NCBI GenBank assembly: GCA_930367215.1
Contig: OV884059.1
Span: 52,856,957 to 52,920,956 of the forward strand
DNA: 64,000 bases
Origin: Pollenia angustigena
Lineage: Eukaryota > Arthropoda > Insecta > Diptera > Polleniidae
Direction: 5' to 3'
The position numbers and the translations under genes were made by a program. This document shows, one piece after another, positions 1 through 10,130 of the stretch (position 1 is the first letter of the stretch; the number at the start of each line of letters is the position of its first letter). Under the pieces are notes generated by a model. It saw only the letters and a program-made list of their open reading frames with translations, was not told the origin of the DNA and did not search any database.

Positions 1-2309
1 TGGCCAAAACCGTTGTCGCACTATGGTTAGAAGAGCTTGTGGGCCGCTGTGTTTATTGTTTTGATGTATCATGATAAACAATAGCTTTGCCAAGGAATCG
101 GTATATGGTAAGATCATAGGATGCATTGTGTCTGGCAGCAACTCGGAATTTTTTAGTCGTCCTCCTTCTCGAATAACACCTTCCTTATCCAAGATTGGTG
201 AGAGGCTATTAAGTGGGCTTTTTTTGTCAATTGTCTGATTCCTTTGTAGTTGCCTTATTTCTTCTGCAAAATCCAAAAATTGTATAGCACGCACAATGAG
301 ATGCAGAGAATCGTCTAGCTCCTTTGGGGTAAGTGAGATATGTGTTGGTCTGTCTCGAGCAGGTATTCTCGTGTTCCTTGTGAATCGTATAACGTATGCC
401 ATAATTCTTTGCAATGTTCCAAACGAGTTTTTATGGTTAATTGTGTATATCAGATCGTCGTTCTGTGTTATCGTTGTCGCCATAACAACCTTTTTCAGTT
501 CAGGGTTGTCTGCCTTAAGTGGTTGAGGTGCGAATCTTGATGGCCATAACGACTCGTTTTCATGAAGAAACATTGGCCCATGGAACCATAATCCATTTGT
601 AGGTAGCTTGGATGGTTGAAGTCCGCGGGATAAGACGTCAGCGGGATTATCTTTTGATTTTACATGACGCCACTGTCCTGCTAGTGTCAGAGACTGTATT
701 GTGGATACTCTGTTTGCAACAAATGTTTTATATGACGATGACTGTGAGTTAATCCAAGAAAGGACAATCTCGGAGTCAGTCCATAGGAATGTCTGGTGAT
801 TTTTACGGTTGCACTCAGCATTGACCTTATGGGCGAGCTGCGCTGCGACAACTGCAGCACATAACTCTAACCTAGGTAGTGTTTGTTGTTTTAGAGGGAC
901 TACTCGTGATTTTGCACATAACAGGCGGACAGACACTCTTCCATCCTTTAGAGTTGCACGAATGTAGGCCGCTGCACCGAACGCCTTTTCAGAGGCGTCT
1001 GCGAATACATGAAGCTGCGTTGTGACAGGAACTTCATCAAAAAATATGTGCCTTCTTATTTTGAAATTTTCTAATGTCTTCAAGTCATCGCGGAAGTCGT
1101 TCCACACCGTGCGGAGATCCTGAGACAATGGTTCATCCCAGTCTAAGGTGTGCTGCCACAATTGCTGGATGAAAATCTTTGCCTGGACAATGACAGGTGC
1201 TAGGAGACCAAGAGGGTCAAAAAGTTTTGCGAGTTCTGACGTTATTGTACGTTTTGAAACTGTTGGATATTCAGTGAGGTTTACCCTGATGCAAAACTGG
1301 TCAGTCTGAGGCACCCAATATAATCCCAGTGTTTTGATTGGTTTGTTAGTGTTGTCACTGAGATCCAAATTTAGGATTTGGTCATCATGTGGTATATCTT
1401 TTAATAACTTCGGACTGTTGGAACACCATTTCCTTAGTCTGAAACCGTGCTTGTCCAGAATTGTTATTAGTTCCTTTTGTGTTTCCAGAGTTACCTGCAA
1501 ACTATCTGATCCACCCAGACCATCGTCCACATAGAAGTTTTCTTTCAGCATTCGTGCAAGTGGATAGCGATTTGCATTGTCTTCAGCAATTCGTTGCAGA
1601 CATTTTGTGGCTAAGTATGGAGCTGCCCGTGTTCCGTATGTCACGGTATTGAGCCTGTAATAGCTAATTGATGATGATGGAGTTTCTCTCCAAATTATCA
1701 GTTGGTATTGATAATTGTCTGGCTTGATTGATATTTGCCTGTACATTTTCTCAATGTCAGCTGTAAAAACGAATTTTGGCATTCGGAAGCGAAGTAAAAT
1801 GGAGAAGAGCTCACTTTGGACTGTAGGCCCGGCATACATAATATCATTGAGTGAAAGTCCTGTCGAAGTCTTTGCAGATGCATCGAAGACCACTCTGAGT
1901 TTTGTTGTAGTGCTGTCGGGTTTTAGCACACAATGATGTGGGATGAAATATTTTGGGTTTGGTATAGTATCAATCTTTACCTTTTCCATATGGCCTAACT
2001 GTTCATATTCCTTCAGGAATTGAACATATTGAACTCTAATGTCTTCATTTTTCTGAAGCCGTTGCTCTAGACTGATGAATCTATTGTAAGCCATCTGGTA
2101 CGACTTGCCTAGTGCAACTGGGTTTTCCCTGAATGGAAGGCTCACTACAAAACGTCCGTTTACATTGTTTTGCACATGCAACTTGAAATGTTCTTCACAG
2201 AGTTTTTCTGCTGGAGATAAAATTTTCTCGCTTGACTCAATGTCATCAAGCTTCCATAGCTTCTCAATTGCTTGCTCTAAGGACGATTCACTATCAAATA
2301 TAGCACATG
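1..2309 (-). pseudogene. BEL/Pao reverse transcriptase, RNase H and start of integrase
   Basis: On the minus strand this stretch translates almost without interruption, with no ATG needed because it is internal to the polyprotein. The fingers and palm of the reverse transcriptase include FTADIEKMYRQI at about 1735-1776 and the catalytic YVDD at about 1530-1541. It is followed by the Pao retrotransposon peptidase/RNase H region (FADASEKAFGAAAYI near 960-1010, TDSEIVLSWI near 750-780). Bases 1-66 encode the HHCC-type integrase zinc-binding start. The integrase core and the other LTR lie outside the window. I saw no further frameshift with certainty. Confidence 0.8.
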
Positions 2310-3224
2310 TCAAGGGTTCGGACGAAAGAACCTTGGTTGTTTGATTGAACCGCCTACAATCCAGCCGAGCGAGGTATTTTGAAGTACTGGATTATTGTCA
2401 CCTAGCTTGATTGTTCCAGGCTGTGTAAGGCTGAAGTAAAATTCTGCACCGAGAAGGATATCTATATTCCCTTGCAAGTGGAACTTGGGGTCTGCCAGGC
2501 GAATATTGTTTGGTTGAGCAGGAATAATAGTTGGCAGGACGAAGGCTTCCAATGTTGTCGAAAAGTCACTATTTATGGACATCATTTCCATAGTTGCACG
2601 ATGTGATGCCTTCCTTTGAATTGTTCCAACTCCGTCGATGCACAAAGAAGATTCTGTTTTTGCTAGTGATAATTTCCTGATGAGCCGTTCAGTTACAATA
2701 TTGACTTGTTAGCCTGAATCTAGTACAGCTCTGAACTCCTTTGACATACCGTTTGCTGCTTTGATTATGACCTTTGCTGTGGCTAACATGACGTAGTTAT
2801 TGTCTTTTGTTGATGAATTTACTGAAGCTAAGGAGACTGCAACTGCGTTAACTGGAGCCTGTGTGGTGGGCCTTGCAGTTTCAACTTGATCAGATGATGT
2901 TGTGGTTCTTCGTGTACCTATCTGTCCCTTAGGTAAGTGTAGCAACGTGTTGTGTTTATTGTTACATTTCTTGCAGCAACCATGAGTACAAGCCTTGGCC
3001 ATGTGATCAGTCTTAAAACAATTCACGCACCATTTTTGTTGTTCTATCCACTTCAATCTTTCCGATTCTGCCATTGCCAAGAAACGCTTACATTGATAAA
3101 TAAGGTATCTGCCATTGCTGCAAAGTTTACAGTTGTCGTTCTGCATTGATGTTACTGACGTAACAGCTCTGTTCGGTTTTTGATGACTATTCGATTTTTC
3201 TTTTTGCGCAATTGACTCCATGGC
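2310..3224 (-). pseudogene. BEL/Pao zinc knuckle and aspartic protease region
   Basis: Continuation of the polyprotein. Two Cys/His clusters are visible (CKLCSNGRYLIYQC, and CVNCFKTDHMAKACTHGCCKKC followed by H), typical of the nucleic-acid-binding region of BEL elements. The retropepsin motif AVLDSG follows, then a TAA where a serine or similar residue is usual (LDSGSQ), then the rest of the protease (ILLGAEFYF, LGWIVGG). The stop directly after the catalytic DSG would cut off the protease and everything after it. At about 2310 the frame shifts before the reverse transcriptase. Confidence 0.78.
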
Positions 3225-4442
3225 TTACAATTGCATCTCTAGAAATAAGAGAAATTCCTTAACAGTTGGCACTTCTTTCGGCTTGGCTAACGACTGTATA
3301 AAGCGAACGTAGAGGTTGTAATCAAGTTTCTTCATCATTAGTTGTACGATAATGGCATCCCAAGCAGACGTGTCGATATCTAAATTGTTCAATGCCAACA
3401 AACATTCTTTTGTTGTATCATGCAGAGTTTTAATTGAATACGTAGAACTTGCACCTTTTGGTTGACTAAGGATCTTTTCTACTAATGTAGCCACTAGAAC
3501 ACGTTTATTATTATAACGCTCTTGCAATAGCATCCATGCCGTTTTGTAGTTTTCTTCAGATAATGCTAAGTGGCTTATGAGCTTTCCTGCTTCTCCTGAA
3601 AGAGTGTTTTTTAAGTACCACATTTTTTGCACGTTAGGAAGGGGTTGTTTATCCACCATCTCGATGAAAAGTTCATAAAACTGGCGCCAATTTGCGTAAT
3701 CTCCATTAAAGTGAGGTATCGTGACTTTTGGCAATGGCAACGAACTGCTGATTGCTACGCTACTTCCATCCAAAGGTGTGCCGGTTACAACTTTGTGCTG
3801 CTTTTCTGCTAATACTGTTAGTTGTATCAACCAGTGTTGTACCAAGTCTTCTAAATTATCGAATTTTCTTTGTTCTAGACCCAACCTTGATGGGTCTTCT
3901 GTCTTTTGCCATATCTCATCGTATAGCTCTTGAATTTAAGTCCATAGACTTCTTATTGTGTCTGATTTAATTTTGTAAAATTGATGTGGATGATCTTCTT
4001 CCAGTGACGATAAACCCTGCAGCAGGCGAGAAAGTGCTGTCATGCGTGCTATTACTCTTCTTGCTAGTCCCTTTGTCGATTCATCTTCACTGACGTGCTG
4101 AATAGGTAAAGTTGTCCTTTCCTTTATGGCTGGAGGTGGCTTCTTTTTTAGCTTGTCGATTTGATCTTCAACGCTTTCTATTGCCAAATTATACATCTCT
4201 CCGACGGTCTGATAGAAGTTTCTGACTATGTATGGATCTTCTTCGCTTAGAGTTGGATCCCTTCGGATGGTGTTCTCTACCTTTTCAAAGCCTTGCCATA
4301 ACTTCACCAGTTCATTCCTCTTGCTCTTGTAAAACTCTTCAGTTCTTCTCTCAAGTGGGGCCTTTTTAATAGTTGAAATGACCTTTTCAATATTATTGGC
4401 CCTCACCTCCTGCTGTGCTATTAAGTCCTGGATGCTTGCCAT
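3225..4442 (-). pseudogene. BEL/Pao gag (DUF1759-like) region
   Basis: Gag part of the BEL polyprotein. An ATG at 4442 opens 168 codons. The frame then meets a stop near 3936 (SLWT then TAA) and continues in the same frame for about 230 more codons down to a second TAA at about 3225. The second part has the features of the DUF1759 gag domain of Pao/BEL elements, including the LPKVTIPHFNGDYANWRQF segment and the WYLKNTLSGEA segment. Gag packages element RNA into particles. The frame is kept across the stop, so this is a point nonsense change and not a frameshift. The start codon is the first ATG after the LTR and about 280 bases of leader. Confidence 0.8.
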
Positions 4443-4722
4443 GATCTTATCAAATGTTTAGTATTACTGAAGAATGTTGTGCCTGCTGATTAGACTGGTG
4501 TCTTGAAAATATGATGGTCACCAAATGGGTTTCGGTGCCTGCTGACTGATCATGAGATTATCCTTAGAAAAGACGTCTGGAATAGTGATCACCAATGTTT
4601 TGGTATCCTGATGCCTTGGATTTCGCCTCTGAAGGTTGTGTGCTTCTTTATTTTAGATTATTAACAGTCCCTTACCACTGATGAGGGGAAACCTTAAATA
4701 TCTAAACCTGGGGTCACCAAAA

Positions 4723-5210
4723 TGTTTGTGTATCAAACGTATCTTAAAATGATCGTTAGCGTGATTCAATCTAAACACATAAATTCAGATTGGCGCTAAC
4801 TTTTAATGTTTTTCCTTACAAGCACTTGAAACCTGAAGGAAGCCGTATTAAAGAAAACACAAATATGATTACTAAAACACGACTAAAAAATCTTTATTTA
4901 CTACTTTCTTTTATATTAAAATTAACTAATAATAAAATGCTTAGCTTAAAATAATAACAAATAAATGAGGAAATAAAAATGCTTAAAAATGAATGACCTA
5001 ATTCTTAATGGTGTAAATAAAAAAACAAAACGGTTAATGAACTTGAAATTGCGATGTATGCATTTTACAAAAGAATAAATAAAATTTAAACTAAATATTA
5101 TGCAAGCAAAGTTAATGAACTAAAATTATGTCAACAGAATAAAAATATATGTACGGAAGTGAGTTCTTAGTATATAAATAATAAAATTTATACATGTATG
5201 TTTGTTAACA
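4723..5210 (-). repeat. 5' LTR of the BEL element
   Basis: A 488-bp segment that begins TGTTTG and ends GTTAACA on the plus strand, so it has TG...CA termini. It lies directly upstream of the gag leader on the coding strand. The primer-binding region would be the TGGTGACCCC next to it at about 4709-4718 (minus strand). The tRNA used was not identified. The right edge is where similarity to other copies of the surrounding repeat resumes (atgggtact at 5210-5218, compare 37449 and 55045). Confidence 0.65.
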
Positions 5211-6520
5211 TGGGTACTGAGAATGACAACTCTGATATGTACACTTTTGTGCCAAGACCATAACTCCACGTCTACAACTGACATGATTTGCTGTTATAAC
5301 ATAATGTTATAAAAGCGTTGTTAAAACATTTGCATTAACAACCGTGTTATAACATGAGAAAACCTCTAACATGATGAGTCTATACTTAACACTAACATCA
5401 TTTTAGTGTTAATGTTAAGCATTTCATGTCAGTTGTAGACTGTATGTTATTCCGGCAAGAAAGAAATTGTTTGGATAGCTTCTTTCACTCGTTATTTAGT
5501 AGCTTTCTTCCATAAGAACTTCGATAACTACTTTTTTCTGGATGTATTTAGATAAAAAAAAATACTTACTTTTGAATTCGTTCATTTTGGCACAACCCTT
5601 GTAAAATTCATTAGTTTTTTCAGTAGAATTGTATGTAGTGCTTTTATGTGTTTCTGATTACTTAACATATTATTTTGTAGGCGAAGTTTTTACTGGGTCT
5701 TTAACCCGTTCATTTATGAACCGATTTTTTAATTTTAACTACCAGGTATTCTACTAAGTCTATTTCAGGTAAAAAAGAAAAAGATTATAGGAATAGGTAA
5801 ATTAAAGATTTATATCTCAGCCATTTGTAAACCGATATAGTTAAATTTCAATAATATACTATTTCGGACTACATACGATATAAATATAAAACAACGTTGT
5901 CACTATCAATTCCAAAAAAAAAACAGAATATTTATAATACTGTTATCAAAGCTGATTTAATTTAAAAATTTTCCATTTTGATCTCGGTTTTTGTAAATAT
6001 ATATGTATCTATTTTAAAAAAGGATGTATGTTTATTTTATTAAGCTTGGTTTCTTTTTGCTTTTGTAAAAATATTTATATTATTTTTTGTTTAAAATGAT
6101 ATTTTCTCATGCCTTTGTGTAACTTCTCCAGGGAAAAATAACAATTTTAAATTGTTATCGGATTAAAGAAAATAAATAATTTTTTAAAAAATAATCCTCC
6201 AGCTTAACAAAATAAATATAAATTTAATGAAATTGTCAAATACCCATGAACTTTATTTAACTATGTTTTTGTTTGATTATTTTTTAATAAAAGTCGAAAC
6301 AAATTTGTTTAAAATTGATTTTAAATTGCACGATTTTTAAAACAAAAAAGACGATCTTTTTTATTTTTTTCTCAGGAAATTGACGAGGCAGCACTGATTA
6401 AAACCAAAACAAGGAAAGGCTAAAAAAAATTTAAAATAACAAAATATTACAATTGTTTTTTGTTTATTTTTATCATATAAATTATGCAATCATCATTTAT
6501 ATTCCTTCTATTTTTTTATT
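5211..6520 (+). repeat. Composite repeat block, copy A
   Basis: AT-rich non-coding block that recurs at 27540-28340 (inverted), 37445-38520 and 55043-56127 with high identity. Shared landmarks are attccggcaagaaag, the mirror-like stretch cccgttcatttatgaaccg, and cttgtgtaacttctccaggg-type sequence. No coding capacity. It is part of a larger composite unit described under 28350-56127. Confidence 0.85.
5263..5447. mobile_element. Tc1/mariner-type MITE inserted at TA
   Basis: 185-bp insertion with inverted ends. A 17-bp core (gtctacaactgacatga) is perfect at 5270-5286 and 5424-5440, and the outer 7 bases match weakly. The related copies at 37492 and 55088 lack it and read ccattattccgg. Here the site is ccaTA-element-TAttccgg, so a TA duplication is present as in Tc1/mariner elements. 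The inside is rich in short palindromes around TTATAAC. No coding capacity. Confidence 0.75.
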
Positions 6521-7211
6521 TATTTTAAATATAATCATTTTTTAAATTAAACATATCTACATTTGGTTTTTCTCGCCACCAATTTCAAATGTGACTTATT
6601 TTAACAGTTCTTGAAAGAAACTTTTCGCAAAATATTGTTATAGAAACACTTTTTCTCACATCCTTTCAATAATTGCTGGAAAATTATTTAAATGACAAAT
6701 AATTCCCTCAAAGAAAAGATACAGAAACACTTGTGTGAGAAAAACCATTTTTTGTTTCATTTCACAATATTTTTGTTGCAATTCACACGTTTCATGCGAA
6801 AAGTTTTACGATGTAAGAAATACAGAAACGGGCTACAGGTGAACATACTCACACCCGTTTCACCCCAAAGTGGCGGCAGGGGAGCAAAAAGCTACAAGAG
6901 GCGAAAACGATTGTTTCATATACTAGCATAATGCCCAATATGATTTTAGTTATCACCCTTCTTTATTATTTCATCTATTTAACGAAATAATTTTTACAAA
7001 TAGAAACTAGGAGTTTCTGTGTTTTTTTGCTACTTAAAAACTCGCCAAAAAAGATAAAAGAAAACAAACAAACACACATACATGGAATAAACTATTTTGG
7101 TGAATATATTTCCCAACTTTGGTATTGTGGTGAACAAAAACATCAGAAGTAATTACAACTCAACTTTGTTGAATTTTGTGAACAGTAAACGTGCCATATT
7201 TCATTTTTCAC
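6521..7211. repeat. Continuation of composite repeat, no gene
   Basis: AT-rich sequence related to 27190-27540 in inverted orientation (for example cttttcgcaaaatattg and cacttgtgtgagaaaaacc). It also resembles the Jockey 5' flank at 52580-52700 (cgtttctgtat, catgaagtgtgaa). It is missing from the copy at 38515. No gene seen. Confidence 0.6.
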
Positions 7212-7368
7212 AGCGTTTACATTTGTCAGTACTGGCAAGACAGTAAGCATATACATATTAGTTGGCAAAATAATGCAAAAACAAAATAGCTGTAAAAGTG
7301 TTTATGTATTAGTCAAAAAGTTTGAATGAATTGCTACTGTCTTGCCAGTACTGGCAAATGTAAACGCT
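7212..7368. mobile_element. Short MITE with 35-bp inverted ends
   Basis: 157-bp insertion. The ends agcgtttacatttg...cagtactggcaag and the reverse complement match over about 35 bases with one or two mismatches. The related site at 38570 (catatttcattttaatgata) lacks it. The family is uncertain because the target duplication is not clean. Confidence 0.65.
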
Positions 7369-7397
7369 ATATTAATGATATTCGATTAACGTTCCTT

Positions 7398-7458
7398 CAT
7401 GGTTCAGTTGTCTAGGGGTTGCGTTAGAAACTGAGAGTTCCCTGGTTCGAATCTTGGT
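7398..7458 (+). other. tRNA-like sequence (SINE head or tRNA relic)
   Basis: Contains a good RNA polymerase III B box (ggttcgaatct, 7444-7454) and a weak A box (gtctaggggttg) at the right distance, followed by a T run. The homologous place at 38597 has lost this core (catggaatattgg). I could not fold it into a convincing functional tRNA, so I call it tRNA-like only. Confidence 0.5.
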
Positions 7459-7489
7459 TTTTTAAAAAGAAACATTTTTTTTAATGTTT

Positions 7490-8154
7490 TTATTTTTTTT
7501 TATATTCTAAAAACGATTTAAAAAAAATATTTACAAGTTGCCGCTTTTTAAATTTTATTTATAATGAAGGTTTAAGTATTGTAAATATGTATGTATAGGT
7601 ATGTAGAAATTATTTAGTTTTTGTCTAGTTGCTCTGTATTCTGCTCGCACAATGGTGAAGGGTATATAAGATTCGGCACAGCCGAATATAGCACTCTTAC
7701 TTGTTTTATTAAAACTTTACATAAAAACTAATTGCCTTCATAATACGTTTTAAATGAAACAAAAGAAATTTATTTTATTTTGGTAAAGTAATTACCTTAC
7801 TAATTATAATTAACCTTAAAATAAAAATCGGGTTTCTAAATGATTTTTAAGTAAATTTTTTTTCCCAACTGAAAATGTTTTTAAATAAAAAAAAAAATCT
7901 AAAAATTTTGGGGATCCGGTATCGAATCCTGCAGATGACCTAATTTTAATTAACTATTTTTTCATTTCTTTTCATATTTTATATTTATTTCATTATTTGT
8001 TGGTAGCCGAGTTGGGTACCTAAATAACATTTTTGTTTCAGCTTTTTTTTTGTGATTTTTGCTTAAAATTATTTTTTTCGGTTTCTGATACATTTTTTTT
8101 GTAGTTTTTGAATATGAAAAATTATTTTCAATACACATAAAATTTTTGGATAAA
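7490..8154 (+). repeat. Composite repeat, middle segment, copy 1
   Basis: Matches 41226-41864. It includes the imperfect hairpin gattcggcacagccgaata at 7670-7688 followed by tagcactcttacttg, a tail I associate from memory with retroelements of calyptrate flies. In the second copy the hairpin tail is deleted at 41415. Also present are the A-box-like tagccgagttgg (8006-8017) and a B-box-like gattcgatacc on the other strand, which do not combine into a tRNA. No gene. Confidence 0.7.
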
Positions 8155-8230
8155 ATCATTGACTTTATAACTGTTTTATTTTTAAATCAAGCTCTAGGTC
8201 TTTTTAATATTAAATTATTTATTTTCAATA

Positions 8231-8259
8231 TTTCGCTAACCTTTGGTTAGCATCTTCAG
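8231..8259 (-). ncRNA. Hammerhead ribozyme core of the Penelope-like element
   Basis: On the minus strand the order is CTGAAGA, a stem of 7 pairs (GCTAACC / GGTTAGC with loop AAA), then GAAA. This is the conserved CUGANGA - stem II - GAAA hammerhead core. Penelope-like elements are known to carry minimal type I hammerheads in their terminal repeats. Stem III would be ATATT paired with a weak AAT-rich strand, so activity of this copy is doubtful. Confidence 0.6.
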
Positions 8260-8268
8260 GAAATTAAA

Positions 8269-9621
8269 TCTATATATATAAAAATGAAAAATGTTTGTAT
8301 GTTTGTTTGTGTGTTTGTTTGTTTGTTTGTTGGCTTATAGACTCCTAAACTACTGAACCGATTTTCCTGAAATTTTTACAGATACATCACGTGAGCCCTT
8401 AAAATAAAATAGGCTACTTATTTTTTCGATAGGGGCAGGGGAATTGGTATCCCCCATAGGATGCCAATATTAATTATCGCATATATTAAGATCCGCTGCA
8501 CGCATTATGCAGAACTTTTGGTAGTAAGATCTTCTGAGCCCCAAAATTAAAATAAAATAGCAGCGGGGGAAGTGGAATCCCCCATAGGACGCCAATGTTT
8601 AACATCGCATATCTAAAGAACTGTAATAGTGAGAATGTTCAAACTTTCTAGAAGTCACTCTTATAATATACAACACTTTTGAAAATAACAATAAAGCGGG
8701 TAGGCGCAGGGGGGGAAATACCTCCCATAGGATGCATATATTAAATATCGCTCAACTGAAGAATTATTAAAGGGAGAGTCTTCAAAAGTGGTTAAAGCTA
8801 TTATTATAGTAAACTATAAATTTCAATATAAAAATGGGCGGGAGAGACAGGGGAGGAGCAGTACCCCTCATAGATAGAAATATTAATAAGAGCCACTGCA
8901 CGCATTTTGTTGAAATTTTGGTAGTAGGATCTTCTGAGTCCCAAAATTGAAATAAAGTAGCAGTGGGGGAAGTGGTTTCCCCATAGGACGCCAATGTTTA
9001 ATATAGCATATCTAAAGAACTGTTATAGTGAGAATGTTCAAACTTTGTGGAAGTCACTTTTATGGTATACTACACTTTTGAAAATAAAAACAAAGCGGGT
9101 AGGCGCATGGGGGAAACACCTCCCATAACATGCATATATTAAATATCGCTCAACTGAAGAACTATTAAAGGGAAAGTCTTCAAACGTGGTTAGAGCTACT
9201 ATTAGGGTAAATTATCAATTTCAATATAAAAATAGGCGGGGTAGACAGGGGAGGAGCAGTACGCCTAATAGATAAAAATTATAATAATAACCGCTGCACG
9301 CATTTTGTTGAACTTTTGGTAGTAGGATCTTCTGAGCGCCAAAATTGAAATAATATAGCAGCGGGGGGAAGTGGTACCACCCAAGGAACGACGATGTTTT
9401 ATATCGTTAATCTTAAGAACTGTTATAGTAAGAATGTTCAAAATTTGTTGAAGTCACTCTTATGGTAAACTACACTTTTGAAAATTAAAATAAAGCGGGT
9501 AGGCGCAGGGCGGAAAATACCTCTCATAGGATATTAAATATATCTCTACTGAAGAACTATTAAAGTGAGAGTCTTCAGAGGTGGTTAAAGCAGTGTAGCA
9601 AAGCGCACCGGGTAAAGCTAG
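8269..9621 (+). mobile_element. Non-autonomous Helitron
   Basis: Starts TCTATATATATAAAAATG and ends ccgggtaaagctag, followed by T and preceded by A, as expected for a rolling-circle Helitron (5' TC, 3' CTRR, insertion between A and T). A short GC-rich hairpin-like stretch (gcgcaccgggt) lies just before the end. The inside holds nearly three tandem copies of an about 400-bp unit and no helicase gene. It splits the left terminal region of the Penelope-like element. Confidence 0.85.
8490..9600 (+). repeat. About 400-bp tandem repeats inside the Helitron
   Basis: The segment gcacgcattttgttgaa...ggtagtaggatcttctgag recurs at about 8497, 8899 and 9296, giving a period near 400 bases. Each unit also has the phrases cataggatgc, ttaaatatcgctcaactgaag and ataaagcgggtaggcgca. 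No open frame. Confidence 0.8.
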
Positions 9622-10130
9622 TTTTTAATATAAAAAACAAAAAACAATAACAAAATTATGAAAAAATATTTTGTCATAAATTAAATTCAAAAACCTAATT
9701 GTCATAAAACAATTTCAAAAACCAAAAACACAAAAATAAAATATAACTAAAGTATAACAATTCATATAAATTGAAAAAATTTCCTATTTATAAACCTAAT
9801 TCAAAAACCATATTTGCAATAATAAAAAATTTTGACTAAAAGAAAAATATCCTATAACATATAACATTTTTTACTAAACTTATTTTTATCTTACATATTT
9901 ATAACAACATACATATCGCGACCTAAGGACAACATACATTTACATATACACATATATACACAAAACCATACATATATATATACACATACATACGCATATA
10001 TATATATACACATATAAACATATACAAATAGACATATAATAAAAAAATGTTATCATATCTAATACTTCATCTCTTAATAACTAAATTTCTATAATTACTA
10101 GCTATATTTTCTGTGTCTGCTTTGAAATTC
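9622..10130. other. Non-coding 3' region of the Penelope-like element
   Basis: Very AT-rich. Contains a simple-repeat stretch of alternating TA/CA around 9940-10040. I see no gene. Confidence 0.6.

Larger units (their letters stand above)
1..5210 (-). mobile_element. BEL/Pao LTR retrotransposon, 5' two-thirds
   Basis: Minus-strand LTR retrotransposon that runs off the left edge. From the LTR inward it shows a gag region, a CCHC zinc-knuckle region, an aspartic protease with the LDSG motif, a reverse transcriptase with YVDD, RNase H, and the start of an integrase zinc-binding region (H...HSGPQ, at bases 1-66). This order is that of BEL/Pao elements. The bases after the LTR (sequence from 5211) match the continuation seen at 37445 and 55043 in other copies of the surrounding repeat, so the right boundary is supported by comparison. 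The coding frame has scattered single stop codons, so the copy is dead but not very old. Confidence 0.88.

Noticed and set aside
7398..7458. Functional tRNA gene
   Set aside because: Only the B box is convincing and the homologous copy at 38597 lost the core.
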